A stretch of 64,000 bases of DNA from Luteimonas deserti (GTDB lineage: Bacteria > Pseudomonadota > Gammaproteobacteria > Xanthomonadales > Xanthomonadaceae): positions 242,547-306,546 of the forward strand of contig NZ_JACCJZ010000010.1 of the NCBI RefSeq assembly GCF_013425765.1, given 5' to 3'. How positions within the stretch are numbered: the stretch's first letter is position 1; every line of letters begins with the position of its first letter. Below are positions 30,022-39,614 of the stretch, in pieces. The translations under genes were made by a program, and so were the position numbers. The notes under the pieces are model-generated. The model saw only the letters and a program-made list of their open reading frames with translations, was not told the origin of the DNA and did not search any database.

Positions 30022-30894
30022 TCACCACTCCGGCAGCGGCTCGACCTGGGCCGGCTGGTCGTCGACGTTCTCAAACGGCTGCGGACGCGGGTCGCCCTGT
30101 TGCACGGGCATCGTGGTCGCCTGTGGGACGTCGCGGATCGCCGGGGCGCCCTGCGGCGCACGCGTCGTGGGTACCGCCGCGCCGCCGCGGGCCACCCGCG
30201 CGGTGGCGCTGGCCTCCTCGAGGCGGTCGCGGAAATCCACGATCGCGCTCGACGGGGCCTGGCCCGGACGGTTCTCGAGGATCGCGCGCGGCGTCGTCGT
30301 GCTGCCGTAGACGGCGCTGTTGGCCTCGTCATCGATCTGCAGCACGGCGCCGTCCAGTGCCACGCCTGCGAACAGGCCACGCGCCCGCGACCAGGACCAG
30401 ATCTCGGCCTTGAGCTGGCCGTCGGTGAGCGCGGCGGCATTGCGGCCGACCGGGCCGGCGGCCACGCCCGCATCGGCGCCGAGGGTGAACTTGCCGTTGA
30501 CGATCGACTCCAGGCTCCGCTCGTTGCGGAACACCAGCACCACATCGGAGGACTGCACGCCGGCCTGGAAGCCGATGCTGCCGCCGGTGATGCGCACGAA
30601 TGCCGGATTCGACCAGGTGCCGTCGGCAGTGCGCACCGACATCAGACCGTGGCCGCGGCGGCCGCCGATGATCAGTCCGGCCTTGACCGTGTCGGGAATG
30701 ACGATGATCGCGCGGGCTTCGTCGAGCAGCTTGTCGGGAATGCCGGATTCGGGGATCGCCTGGATCTCGCCCAGGACGCGCACGGCATTCTGGGCCCGCG
30801 CATCCTCGCGGGGTCCGGCGACGGCTGCACCGGCGGCGAGCGAAAGACCCAGCGCGAGGGCCAGCAGCGAACGGTGGCGGAGGATCGGGGTCAT
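30022..30894 (-). CDS. SYLF/YSC84-domain lipid-binding protein, exported
   Basis: The 290-residue protein has a cleavable signal peptide (LLALALGLSLAAGAAVAG). The SYLF domain then covers about residues 30-195: LLDEARAIIVIPDTVKAGLIIGGRRGHG, ITGGSIGFQAGVQSSDVVLVFRNE, then FTLGADAGVAAGPVGR. Family members bind phosphoinositide-like lipids; in bacteria they are usually periplasmic or surface proteins of unclear role. The C-terminal 70 residues are Pro/Gln-rich and probably disordered. It is divergent from hemH. Confidence 0.87.
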   Translation of the reverse strand: MTPILRHRSLLALALGLSLAAGAAVAGPREDARAQNAVRVLGEIQAIPESGIPDKLLDEARAIIVIPDTVKAGLIIGGRRGHGLMSVRTADGTWSNPAFVRITGGSIGFQAGVQSSDVVLVFRNERSLESIVNGKFTLGADAGVAAGPVGRNAAALTDGQLKAEIWSWSRARGLFAGVALDGAVLQIDDEANSAVYGSTTTPRAILENRPGQAPSSAIVDFRDRLEEASATARVARGGAAVPTTRAPQGAPAIRDVPQATTMPVQQGDPRPQPFENVDDQPAQVEPLPEW

Positions 30895-31030
30895 GCAGGC
30901 TCCAGGCGGCGTGGCCGCGGGTCGGGGCGGAAAATCGGGCGGAGTTCAGGCTAGTGACGGCCGAATGAATCGAGGGTGAGTTCTGCCCGCGGCCGCCGGC
31001 CTGCCGCTGGCCCGCGCCGCCTGCCATCCT

Positions 31031-32014
31031 ATGCGCATGAACACGCCCGCCTCCCCGCTCCAGCCCGCCGTCGTGCTGGTCAACCTCGGCACGCCCGACG
31101 CGCCCACGCCCAAGGCGGTGCGCCGCTACCTCGCCGAGTTCCTGCACGACCATCGCGTGGTCGCGCTGACCCGCTGGCTGTGGTGCCCGATCCTGCACTT
31201 CGTGATCCTGCCGTTCCGCTCGCCGCGCGTGGCGAAGCTGTATGCCGGGGTGTGGATGGACGGCGGCTCGCCGCTGGCGGTGCATACCGCGCGCCTCGCC
31301 GACGCGGTGCAGCGCGAGATGCCGGAGGCGCGCGTGGTCCACGCCATGCGCTACGGCAATCCGTCGCTGCGCACCGTGCTGCAGCAATTGCGCGACGCCG
31401 GACATCCGCGGGTGCAGGTGCTTCCGCTGTATCCGCAGTATTCGACGACCACCACGGCCTCGGTCGGCGACGTGGTCACGGCGGTCTTCGGCGACAGCGG
31501 CGTTGCGCGCATGCGCGACGACTACCACGTCGACCCGGACTGGGTGGAGGCGGTCGCCGATTCGATCCGCGCGCACTGGGACGTGCACGGTCGGGGCGAA
31601 CGCCTGCTGTTCTCCTTCCACGGCATTCCGCAGCGTCTGGCCGATGCGGGCGATCCCTACCCGCTGCAGTGCTGGGCGGGATGCGACGCGATCGTGCGTG
31701 CGCTGGGACTCCACGAGGACGAGGCGCTGCTGACCTTCCAGTCCCGCTTCGGTCGCGAGCCCTGGCTGCAGCCGTACACCGACGAGACGCTCAAGGCCCT
31801 GGGCGGCGAGGGGGTGCGCGACATCGACGTCGTCTGCCCCGGCTTCGCGGTGGACTGTCTGGAGACGCTCGAGGAGATCGCGCTGCAGAACGCGGAAATC
31901 TTCCACGAGCACGGAGGCCGGAGGCTTCGCTACATTCCCTGCCTCAACGACGCGCCGGCGCACGCGCAGGCCCTGGCGGCGCTGGTGCGGCGCGACCTGG
32001 CCGAGCGGGCATGA
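31031..32014 (+). CDS. hemH: ferrochelatase
   Basis: HemH inserts ferrous iron into protoporphyrin IX, the last step of protoheme synthesis. The 327-residue protein has VVLVNLGTPDAPTPKAVRRYL at the N-terminus, YGNPSL, LPLYPQYSTTTTAS, the FSFHGIPQR motif with the metal-handling His, TFQSRFGREPWLQPYTDETL, and PGFAVDCLETLEEI with the conserved Glu residues. The gene's TGA overlaps the ATG of the following hydrolase. Confidence 0.96.
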   Translation: MRMNTPASPLQPAVVLVNLGTPDAPTPKAVRRYLAEFLHDHRVVALTRWLWCPILHFVILPFRSPRVAKLYAGVWMDGGSPLAVHTARLADAVQREMPEARVVHAMRYGNPSLRTVLQQLRDAGHPRVQVLPLYPQYSTTTTASVGDVVTAVFGDSGVARMRDDYHVDPDWVEAVADSIRAHWDVHGRGERLLFSFHGIPQRLADAGDPYPLQCWAGCDAIVRALGLHEDEALLTFQSRFGREPWLQPYTDETLKALGGEGVRDIDVVCPGFAVDCLETLEEIALQNAEIFHEHGGRRLRYIPCLNDAPAHAQALAALVRRDLAERA

Positions 32015-32877
32015 GCGCAGCGGCGGCGGGAACGCCGTTCGACGTCGGCATCGGCATCGGGCGCGTGCACGGCCTGCGCTTCGGTGCAGCCGGTGGGCGC
32101 CGCGTACTGGCGCTCCACGGCTGGCTCGACAATGCGGCGAGCTTCGCGCCGCTGGCCGCGTGCCTGCCGGGGCTCGATCTGGTCGCGCCGGACCTGCCCG
32201 GCCACGGGCACAGCGCGCACATGCCGGCAGGAACCGACTACACCTTCGTCGGCGCGGTACACCAGGTGCTCGATGTGGCCGATGCGCTCGGCTGGGAGCG
32301 CTTCGCGCTGCTCGGGCACTCCATGGGCGCCGGCATCGCCAGCCTGGTCGCGGCGGCGGTCCCGACGCGGATCGAGCGCTTCGTCGCGATCGAGGCGCTC
32401 GGCGCCCTGCCGGAAACCGTGGAGCAGACGGTGCCGCGCCTGCGCGACGCGGTCGAATCGGCACGCGGCCTGCCGCAGCGCGCGCTGCGGGTGTTTCCCG
32501 ATCTCGATGCGCCGGTGCGTGCGCGCATGCGCGTCAACGCGCTGTCGGAAGCGTCCGCGCGCCTGCTGGTCGAGCGCGGCGTGCGCCAGGTCGACGGCGG
32601 CTACGTGTGGTGCAGCGATCCGCGCCTGACCGTGCCCACCGCGGTGCGCATGACCGGTGCCCAGGTCGACGCACTGGTCGCCGGCATCGAATGTCCGACG
32701 CGGGTGATCTATGCCGATCCGCCCCAGGTCTACCTGCCCGAGCCCGACCGCAGCCGGCGCGCGCGCCTGTTGCCCGACGGCGACCTCGTGGTCATCACCG
32801 GCGGCCATCACCTGCACATGGAGCAGCCGCGCGAGGTCGCGGCCGCGATCGGGACGTTCCTCGACCCGGCGAGCTGA
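32011..32877 (+). CDS. alpha/beta hydrolase
   Basis: The 288-residue protein has a typical alpha/beta-hydrolase layout: oxyanion motif LALHGWLDNAASF near residue 35, nucleophile elbow LLGHSMGAGIAS (Ser ~ residue 111), and the C-terminal catalytic His in TGGHHLHMEQP (~ residue 268). A predicted cap of four helices lies between. Substrate is not evident; such proteins are often carboxylesterases or serine hydrolases. It overlaps hemH by 4 bp, so it is co-translated with it, which does not by itself imply a role in heme synthesis. Confidence 0.88.
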   Translation: MSAAAAGTPFDVGIGIGRVHGLRFGAAGGRRVLALHGWLDNAASFAPLAACLPGLDLVAPDLPGHGHSAHMPAGTDYTFVGAVHQVLDVADALGWERFALLGHSMGAGIASLVAAAVPTRIERFVAIEALGALPETVEQTVPRLRDAVESARGLPQRALRVFPDLDAPVRARMRVNALSEASARLLVERGVRQVDGGYVWCSDPRLTVPTAVRMTGAQVDALVAGIECPTRVIYADPPQVYLPEPDRSRRARLLPDGDLVVITGGHHLHMEQPREVAAAIGTFLDPAS

Positions 32878-32891
32878 CGCGGGACCGCGGA

Positions 32892-33674
32892 TCAGCCGGT
32901 CAACAGTGCGTGCAGATCGCCCTTGAGCCGGCGGCCGTGGTCGCGGAAGTAGTCGCGCGCATCGCGCCAGTCCGGACAGCGTGCCTCCACCTCGCGCCAG
33001 AACGCGCGCGAATGGTCGGCGTGGATCAGGTGGCAGAGCTCGTGCACCAGCACGTATTCGAATGCCGAGGGCGCACCCAGCACCAGCGCGAGATCCAGCG
33101 TGAGCGTGCCGTCGGGCGCCAGTGAGCCCCATTGCGACGACATCACCTTGAGCCGCACCCGTGACGGTGTGCGCGGCAGGCCCGCCAGGTAGGCGGGCAT
33201 CCAGCGTGCGATGTCGGCCCGTGCCTGCGCCTCGTAGAACTCGCGCAGCCCGCGTCGCAGCGCCGCCGGCCCGGCCTGGGCGGGCGTGGTGAACTGCAGC
33301 CTGCCGTCGTCGCACTGGCGCAGACACGTATAACGCCCGAGCGTCCAGAGCACCGGAGACGACCCGCCGCGGAGTGGCAGATGGGTGGTGGTCTCACGCC
33401 GCAGCGGTTGCGCCTCGCCGTGCTCGGCCAGCTGCGCCGCCAGCCAGTCGCGATGCTCGCGCAGGAAGGCCTCGCCCGAGACCAGGCTCGCACGCAACGG
33501 CAGCGTCAATCGCGCGCCGCGTTCGCTGACGCTCAGGCGGATGCGCCGCGCGCGCGGGTCGCGTACGCGCAGGACCTCGACATCACGACCGTCGTCGAGC
33601 CGGACGCGCACCGTCTCGCGCTGGATCGAGGGGGACTTCGTGGACGACGACAACAGGCGCGACAGGGACGGCAT
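32892..33674 (-). CDS. YgjP/SprT-like zinc metallopeptidase (M48-type)
   Basis: The 260-residue protein has the YgjP-type order: an N-terminal beta domain (VEVLRVRDPRARRIRLSVSE), a Trp-rich middle (SSQWGSLAPDGTLTLDLAL), and the zinc motif HELCHLIHADHSRAFW (HExxH) near residue 210, followed by YFRDHGRRLKGDL. It is presumed to be a cytosolic metal-dependent protease. Start chosen at the ATG at 33674 (MPSLSRLL); the frame is open upstream through antisense of rdgC. Confidence 0.87.
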   Translation of the reverse strand: MPSLSRLLSSSTKSPSIQRETVRVRLDDGRDVEVLRVRDPRARRIRLSVSERGARLTLPLRASLVSGEAFLREHRDWLAAQLAEHGEAQPLRRETTTHLPLRGGSSPVLWTLGRYTCLRQCDDGRLQFTTPAQAGPAALRRGLREFYEAQARADIARWMPAYLAGLPRTPSRVRLKVMSSQWGSLAPDGTLTLDLALVLGAPSAFEYVLVHELCHLIHADHSRAFWREVEARCPDWRDARDYFRDHGRRLKGDLHALLTG

Positions 33675-33775
33675 GCACGGATTGTATGCGCATGCGCGAT
33701 GCCGGCGCCGTCGTTCGCGCGCTGTGCCGTGGACGCCGCACGGGCCGTCCGGCCTCGCTGACGCGCGTGCGCGCC

Positions 33776-34678
33776 TCAATCCGCCTTGGAGAGCTTCAGC
33801 GCGCCTTCGAGCGCCGTGAACAGGCGCTTGAACTCGCCGCGCATCAGCGCGAAGCAGGCATCGAGCTCGGCGCGCATGTCGTCGTTGTCGGTGTGCTCGA
33901 GCGAATCCAGTGCGCCGTCGAGCAGCTTGAACTTGCGGATGATCAGATCCTCGCCGAGCACGAAGGACACGTGGTCGTCGAGGTTGAGCGCGAGCTTGGT
34001 CACCTGCTTGCCGGCATCGAGGTGGCGGGTGATCTCCTCGCACTGCAGGTCCTGACGCTGGCAGCGCACGATCGCGCCCTGGTCGGACGGATCCTTGAGC
34101 TCGCATTCCTCGCCCAGCGTCAGGCCGTCGGGCAGCGGTTCGCTGGCGATCCAGCCGGTCATCACCGCGCGCGGCGAGACCTCGGCATTGAGCGGCAGGG
34201 CCGGGAAGCTGCCCAGCGCGGTGCGGATCTCCGACACCACGTTCTCGGCGCTCTTGCGGCTGGAGGTATTGACCACGACCACGCCGTGTTCGGTATCGAT
34301 CAGCGCGTCGCTGCGCACCGGCTTGACGAACGCGCGCGGCATGAGCTCCTGCAGCAGGTCGTCCTTCATCTGCTTGCGCAGCTTGCCGCCGGGCTTGCGG
34401 CCCTGCTTGTCCTCGAACTCCTCGATGCGGCGTGCCAGCAGTTCGTTGACCACCGGCCCGGGCAGGATCTTCTCCTCACCGCCGACGGTGAGCCAGATCG
34501 CGTCCTCGATCCGGTGCGTCATCGCCTCGCCGTCGCGGGCGATCGGCGAGACGAAGCCGCGCGAGGACATCTCGAGCGGGCCCACCGGCTTGAGCGGGAA
34601 CTCGGCCAGACGCGCGTCAAGTTCCGACAGGTCGAGAGCGGTGGGGAAGCGGAACAGGGTCAGGTTGCGGAAGAACAT
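33776..34678 (-). CDS. rdgC: recombination-associated protein RdgC
   Basis: RdgC is a ring-shaped double-stranded DNA-binding protein that modulates RecA activity. The 300-residue protein matches family length and its conserved start MFFRNLTLFRFP, with the following GFVSPI and KEKGRKPGGKLRKQMKD-like segment (here EDKQGRKPGGKLRKQMKDD), DTEHGVVVVNTSSRKSAE and LEHTDNDDMRAELDACFALM near the C-terminus. Transcribed alone or with ttcA upstream. Confidence 0.95.
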   Translation of the reverse strand: MFFRNLTLFRFPTALDLSELDARLAEFPLKPVGPLEMSSRGFVSPIARDGEAMTHRIEDAIWLTVGGEEKILPGPVVNELLARRIEEFEDKQGRKPGGKLRKQMKDDLLQELMPRAFVKPVRSDALIDTEHGVVVVNTSSRKSAENVVSEIRTALGSFPALPLNAEVSPRAVMTGWIASEPLPDGLTLGEECELKDPSDQGAIVRCQRQDLQCEEITRHLDAGKQVTKLALNLDDHVSFVLGEDLIIRKFKLLDGALDSLEHTDNDDMRAELDACFALMRGEFKRLFTALEGALKLSKAD

Positions 34679-34782
34679 CGGGGTCGGGATCCAATGGAAG
34701 TGGGAGCGGACGCGGCCAATGGCACGCGGTCGCCGGAAAGTCGATAGGCGACGCAGCGCGTCGCGGGCACGTCAGGCGGTGG

Positions 34783-35676
34783 TCACGGCGCCTGTGCCGG
34801 CGCGTTGTCCTCGTGCCAGACAGGCAGGGTGACACCGGCCGCGGGCATCGCGGCGATGCCGCCGCCGAGGCCGAGGAAGTCGAACAGTTTGGGATCGCTG
34901 AGCTGCGAGGGACGGATGTCGCCGAGTGCGCGCGCGATGGTCTCAATGCGACCGGGCGTCTCGCGCTCCCAGGCATCGAGCATCTTCTTGACCTGCTTGC
35001 GCTGCAGGTTCTCCTGCGATCCGCACAGGTTGCAGGGAATGATCGGGAACGCCTTCGCCTGCGCGTACGCGGCGATGTCGTCCTCGGCCGCGTAGGCCAG
35101 CGGCCGGATCACGACGTGCTTGCCGTCGTCGCTGCGCAGCTTCGGCGGCATGCCGCTGAGCTTGGCGTGGAAGAACAGGTTGAGGAAGAACGTCGCGACC
35201 AGGTCGTCGCGGTGGTGGCCGAGCGCGATCTTGGTGATGCCGTTGGCCTCGGCCCAGGTGTACAGCGCACCGCGGCGCAGCCGCGAGCACAGCGAGCACA
35301 TCGTCTTGCCTTCTGGGATCACCCGGCTGACGACCGAATAGGTGTCCTGCTCGATGATGTGGAAGTCCACGCCGAGCGATTGCAGATACGCCGGCAGGAT
35401 GTGTTCGGGGAAGCCGGGCTGCTTCTGGTCGAGGTTGACCGCGGTGATCGAGAACGACACCGGCGCCTTCTTCTGCAGCTGCAGCAGGATGTCGAGCATC
35501 GTGTAGCTGTCCTTGCCGCCGGACAGGCACACCATCACCTTGTCACCGTCCTCGATCATGCCGAAATCGGCGATCGCGCGGCCCATCTGGTGGCGCAGCC
35601 GCGTCGCCAGCTTTTCGGCATCGCGCGCCGGGCGGGCGCGGGGCAGGGGTTCGTGAAGGGGTAGAACGGTGCTCAT
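34783..35676 (-). CDS. ttcA: tRNA 2-thiocytidine(32) synthetase TtcA
   Basis: TtcA thiolates cytidine 32 of selected tRNAs using ATP and an iron-sulfur cluster. The 297-residue protein has the PP-loop [10 protein letters not shown] (~ residue 51), the first cysteine pair CSLC (~ residue 127) and the third Cys region IPCNLCGSQ (~ residue 218), plus [20 protein letters not shown]. All expected active-site residues are visible. A TAAACT hexamer lies 8-13 bases before the ATG and could be a -10 for a near-leaderless transcript. Confidence 0.95.
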   Translation of the reverse strand: MSTVLPLHEPLPRARPARDAEKLATRLRHQMGRAIADFGMIEDGDKVMVCLSGGKDSYTMLDILLQLQKKAPVSFSITAVNLDQKQPGFPEHILPAYLQSLGVDFHIIEQDTYSVVSRVIPEGKTMCSLCSRLRRGALYTWAEANGITKIALGHHRDDLVATFFLNLFFHAKLSGMPPKLRSDDGKHVVIRPLAYAAEDDIAAYAQAKAFPIIPCNLCGSQENLQRKQVKKMLDAWERETPGRIETIARALGDIRPSQLSDPKLFDFLGLGGGIAAMPAAGVTLPVWHEDNAPAQAP

Positions 35677-35795
35677 CCGCGCTAGTTTACCGGGCCTCCC
35701 GTCGCAGGGCCTGCGCCGCGCACCGACGCACAGCGGCTTGCCCGGGCGCGACCGGTTGCTCGACCGGGGCTGCGCCTGGCGGCACCCGGATACGA

Positions 35796-35819
35796 CACGG
35801 GCGCCTCGCGGCGCCCGTG
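35796..35819 (-). terminator. GC-rich hairpin downstream of the BamE-like gene
   Basis: CACGGGCGCC and GGCGCCCGTG pair perfectly over 10 bp around a TCGC loop, 20 bases past the stop of the 35839-36420 gene. There is no clear T-run on either side, so termination efficiency is uncertain. Confidence 0.5.
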
Positions 35820-35838
35820 GAGACCGGTCGGCGCGGGG

Positions 35839-36420
35839 TCAGTCCGCCCAGACCAGATTGCGCGTGTTGGGATCGGTGGTGACGCCGCTGACCCGTCCGT
35901 TGGCGTCGAACTGCACCTGGAACTCGGCGAAGCTGCTCATCCAGTAGCGCCACAGGTTCGCGCCGAGATCCGGGTTCTCGCTGCTGATCGGGTAGCCCAG
36001 GGCCATCAGCACCTGCTCACGGGTCATGCCGGTGGTGATCTTGGCGCGCTTGATCGCCTCCTGGATCTTGGCCGGGTAGCCGGCGATCTTCGCCGCCGGG
36101 TCCTCGTTCACCACGTAGCGCCGGGCGAAGTCGGCCAGGGCGATGTCGCGGCTGTAGTCGTTGCCGATGGCCTGGCGCGCGCCGTCGATGCGCACGTTGA
36201 CCCGGTGACGACCATATCCGGTGACGCTGACCGGCGTGCCCACCGGGATCACGCGCTTGCCGTTTTCCGAATAGTTGCTGTCGCTGATCCAGCTGCCGTC
36301 GCTGCGCATGTTGCAGCACAGGAAGCCGTCGTACTTCTCCTGCGCGGTCGCGGCGAGCGGCGCCGACAGCAGGGCCAGCGCGACGAGCGCGCCGGAGAGA
36401 TGGAACGGAGGAATACGCAT
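35839..36420 (-). CDS. exported BamE/SmpA-like protein
   Basis: The 193-residue protein has a signal peptide (ALVALALLSAPLAATAQ) and a mature N-terminus with a double Cys (FLCCNM). A region with PVGTPVSVTGYGRHRVNVRIDG follows. The C-terminal third, AKITTGMTREQVLMALGYPI then WRYWMSSFAEFQVQFDANGRVSGV, resembles the SmpA/OmlA (BamE) fold: GMTREQV is the diagnostic turn. It lacks a lipobox in the signal peptide, so it is not BamE itself. Function unknown; probably periplasmic or envelope-associated. Confidence 0.75.
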   Translation of the reverse strand: MRIPPFHLSGALVALALLSAPLAATAQEKYDGFLCCNMRSDGSWISDSNYSENGKRVIPVGTPVSVTGYGRHRVNVRIDGARQAIGNDYSRDIALADFARRYVVNEDPAAKIAGYPAKIQEAIKRAKITTGMTREQVLMALGYPISSENPDLGANLWRYWMSSFAEFQVQFDANGRVSGVTTDPNTRNLVWAD

Positions 36421-36571
36421 CGGGACGTCCTTGAGGGATGCGGCGGGGCCCGCGGAGTCTGCGCGCGAGCGGATCGCGGCGCGCCAGTCCCCGGCTGGCG
36501 CGGACGCATTCTTGCAGGCCTCGGCTGCGGCGCCAAGACGGTGGGACGCACCCGTCGGTTAAGCTCGCCCG

Positions 36572-36796
36572 ATGGCCGCCGCCCCCACCGACGACAGCGC
36601 ATCGGACGACAGCGTCGGCGGGCAACTGCGGCGGCTGCGCCGCGAGCATCGCGACCTCGACGACGAGATCGCACGCCTGCACGGGGACCGGGTCGGCGAG
36701 GAACTCGCGATCAAGCGCATGAAGAAGCGCAAGCTGCAGCTCAAGGACGCGATCGCCCGGCTGGAGTCGTCGTTGATCCCGGACGAGCCGGCCTGA
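36572..36796 (+). CDS. DUF465/YdcH-type small coiled-coil protein
   Basis: The 74-residue protein is nearly all helix with a charged heptad pattern: LRRLRREHRDLDDEIARLHG, then AIKRMKKRKLQLKDAIARLE. This HxxLDxxIxxL...LKKxKLxLKDxI pattern is the YdcH (DUF465) signature. Function unknown. It converges on plsB with only 9 bp between the stop codons. Confidence 0.8.
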   Translation: MAAAPTDDSASDDSVGGQLRRLRREHRDLDDEIARLHGDRVGEELAIKRMKKRKLQLKDAIARLESSLIPDEPA

Positions 36797-36805
36797 CCGG
36801 CGTCC

Positions 36806-39571
36806 TCAGTCCTCGGCGATCACCGGCGGCACCGTGCGGACCGCTTCGGGGCTGACCTTCTCGATGGAGTGGCGCAACTCGCGGCCCAGAATCACCTTCG
36901 CATCCTTGGCCAGCACGGCCAGGCGCTCGTCGAACACCAGCTTGCTGTTGCCGTCGAGCTTGACCAGGCCCAGCTCGCGCAGCTTCTGGATGAACCCGCG
37001 GAACAGCGACTTGTCGAAGAACTCCGGCGCCGCCGGCGCGTACAGCAGCGAGAGGCGCTGCGCGGCCAGCTGGCACAGGCCCTCCAGCTCACCGGCGCCG
37101 AGCGTGCCCGGGCCGTTCTTGGCGAGCACCGAAATCGCGATGTAGTAGCGTTCGAACGCCTGCTGCAGCGGATGGCTCAACGCGCGCAGGCGGAACACCT
37201 CGTCGGTCTGGCCGGCATTGCGCGCGAATACCTCGCCGTCGTCGGAGCTGGCCAGTTCCAGCAGCCCCTCGCGCACGAAGACTTCGAACGTGCGTTCGAT
37301 GCGCTCGGCGAACCCGTCCTCGTTCCACGGAAGGAACAGCTCGGCCTGCAGGAAGGGATACATCGTGCGGCCGATCCGCAGCACCGTCTGCCGGTTCATG
37401 CGCCGGTTGTGCAGGAAGCAGCACGCGATCCACGCCGAGGCGGTATGCAGGTGCAATACGTTGTTGCGGTAGTAGGTGAGCAGCACCGCCTGCTCGTCGT
37501 CGACCCGGAGCACATCGCCCAGCGGATGCGTCACGCGCTCCAGCACGCCGATTTCCTCGCCGTGGGCGACGATCTCGGCCGGGGTGTGCGGGGTCACGGT
37601 CACCCGATCGGAATACGGCACCTCGACCAGCATCTGCTTCGACAGCGCGATCTGCGCCAAAAGGTCGGCCTCGCCCATCGCGTGTTTGGGCGTCGACAGC
37701 AGGGCCATCGCCAGCAGATTGATCGGGTTCACGTCGGCGGCGCGATTGATGTTGACGTGGATGCGCTGCGCCAGCACGTCGACGGTGTTGGCGAGCCAGG
37801 CCGGCTTGTCGTCCTCGGACACGGGCGCGCCGTTCCAGTCGGGAGCGGTCTCGGCGAGGATGTCGTTGAGCCGGATCGGCTCGCCGAAGTTCACCACCAC
37901 TTGCCCGTAGTTGCTGCGCAGCACCTTGGGGATGCTCCACAACAGCTGCCAGATCGATTCCTTCTTCTTGGCCTTGCCCGAGAGTTCGTCGAGATAGCTG
38001 CCGCCCTCCATCAGCTTTTCGTAGCCGATGTAGACCGGCTGGAACAGCACCGGCTTGCGCGGCTCGCGCAGGTGCGCGCGCAGCGTCATTACCAGCGCGC
38101 CGCCCTTGGGCGGCAGCAGGCGCCCGGTGCGCGAACGGCCGCCCTCGATGAAGTACTCGATCGAATAGCCACCGCCGACCAGCTGCGCCATGTACTCGGA
38201 GAACACCGCCGAATACAGCGCATTGCCACGGAAGCTGCGGCGGGCGAAGAACGCGCCGCCCTTGCGCAGCAGCGTGCCGATGACCGGCAGGTTGAGATTG
38301 ACGCCGGCGAAGATGTGCGGCGGCACGATGCCGCGGCCGTACAGCAGGTAGGACAGCAGCAGGTAGTCCATGTGGCTGCGGTGGCTGGGCACGTAGACGA
38401 TCTCGTGCCCGGGCGCAGCTTCCTTGAACCGATCCAGGTGATGCACCAGCACGCCGCGGAAGATCCGGTTCCACACCGTGGTCAGCAGGAAGCTCGCCGA
38501 GCGTACCACCGGATGCGAATAGTCGGCGGCGATCTCGTAGGCATAGGCGTGGGCCTTCTTCCACGCGTCCTCGGGCCGGGTGCCGTCGCGCCGGGCCTGG
38601 TCGGCGATGGCCTCCTTGACCGACGGCGAGGCCAGCACCTTGTCCACCAGCAGGCGGCGGGTCGACAGATCCGGTCCGATGATCGCTTCGCGCACCCGGT
38701 TGAAATGCGTGCGCAGCACCCGCGAGAGTTTGCGCACCGTGCGCTCGGCGCCGAGGTCTTCGGCCAGCAGCGGCCGGACCGCGACGGGTTCGGCGAAGCG
38801 CACGAGGGTGTCGCGTCCGTTGAGCAGGATCGACAGCAGCCGGCGGAAGCGACCGACGATCGCCCAGTTCTCGGAAAACAGCACCGAGAACCAGCCGTTG
38901 TTCTTGTCCGGCGAGCGGCCGACGAAGATCGACACCGGCATGACCTGCACGTCGAGCGCGGGATCGGCGCGGTGCGCTTCCAGCAGGCGCGCCAGCGATT
39001 CGGAATGGGTCGACTTCGGCGGTGCCTTGCCGGTGGCCAGCGCCAGCGCGCTGCCGGCATTGCGGCGCGACAGGGCGACATAGGCGCGCTTGCGCCCCAG
39101 CGGATCGCCGGGCAGCGGCTGCAGCGGCGACGGCAGGCCGGCCTCACGGCAGGCGCGATCGAGGATCAGCGCGTTCGACAGGCCGTAATCCTCGAGCACG
39201 TAACAGACGGGGCGATGGTCGACCAGCGTTTCGGGCAGCTGGGGCTCCACCTTCAGGCCGATCCACGGCCGCATCAGGCGGCCGAGCAGGCCGGCCCACC
39301 ACGGCGTGCGTGGTGGACGCGGGCGCGACGCGGCCAGGGCCACCGGCGCATGGAACGCCGGGGCCTCGACGGCCGTCTCTGCATGTCCGGCTCCGGCGGA
39401 CACGTCGGCCGTCGCCTGGACGGGCACGTCGGCCGCGTCGACATGCGGGAGCCCGCCCGTCGTCGCGTCGTCGTTCACCGGCGCCGTCGGCGCGGGTGTG
39501 GCGGCCGGGCGGTCGGCGCCGCTGCGCGGGTCCTGGCCACCGGGAAACTGCAGGGAAGGTTGGTCGGGCAT
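36806..39571 (-). CDS. plsB: glycerol-3-phosphate 1-O-acyltransferase
   Basis: PlsB makes lysophosphatidate from glycerol-3-phosphate and an acyl donor at the inner membrane, the first step of phospholipid synthesis. The 921-residue protein carries the acyltransferase blocks: VPSHRSHMDYLLLSYLLY (HxxxxD), GGAFFARRSFRGN, FIEGGRSRTGRLLPPKGG and VLFQPVYIGYEKL. The first ~100 residues are Pro/Ala/Asp-rich, look disordered and explain the length above that of enteric PlsB. An in-frame ATG at 39580 would add three residues. Confidence 0.95.
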   Translation of the reverse strand: MPDQPSLQFPGGQDPRSGADRPAATPAPTAPVNDDATTGGLPHVDAADVPVQATADVSAGAGHAETAVEAPAFHAPVALAASRPRPPRTPWWAGLLGRLMRPWIGLKVEPQLPETLVDHRPVCYVLEDYGLSNALILDRACREAGLPSPLQPLPGDPLGRKRAYVALSRRNAGSALALATGKAPPKSTHSESLARLLEAHRADPALDVQVMPVSIFVGRSPDKNNGWFSVLFSENWAIVGRFRRLLSILLNGRDTLVRFAEPVAVRPLLAEDLGAERTVRKLSRVLRTHFNRVREAIIGPDLSTRRLLVDKVLASPSVKEAIADQARRDGTRPEDAWKKAHAYAYEIAADYSHPVVRSASFLLTTVWNRIFRGVLVHHLDRFKEAAPGHEIVYVPSHRSHMDYLLLSYLLYGRGIVPPHIFAGVNLNLPVIGTLLRKGGAFFARRSFRGNALYSAVFSEYMAQLVGGGYSIEYFIEGGRSRTGRLLPPKGGALVMTLRAHLREPRKPVLFQPVYIGYEKLMEGGSYLDELSGKAKKKESIWQLLWSIPKVLRSNYGQVVVNFGEPIRLNDILAETAPDWNGAPVSEDDKPAWLANTVDVLAQRIHVNINRAADVNPINLLAMALLSTPKHAMGEADLLAQIALSKQMLVEVPYSDRVTVTPHTPAEIVAHGEEIGVLERVTHPLGDVLRVDDEQAVLLTYYRNNVLHLHTASAWIACCFLHNRRMNRQTVLRIGRTMYPFLQAELFLPWNEDGFAERIERTFEVFVREGLLELASSDDGEVFARNAGQTDEVFRLRALSHPLQQAFERYYIAISVLAKNGPGTLGAGELEGLCQLAAQRLSLLYAPAAPEFFDKSLFRGFIQKLRELGLVKLDGNSKLVFDERLAVLAKDAKVILGRELRHSIEKVSPEAVRTVPPVIAED

Positions 39572-39614
39572 CGCCGGCATTATGCCCAAGCGGGCGCAGC
39601 CCGCCCGGCCCGCT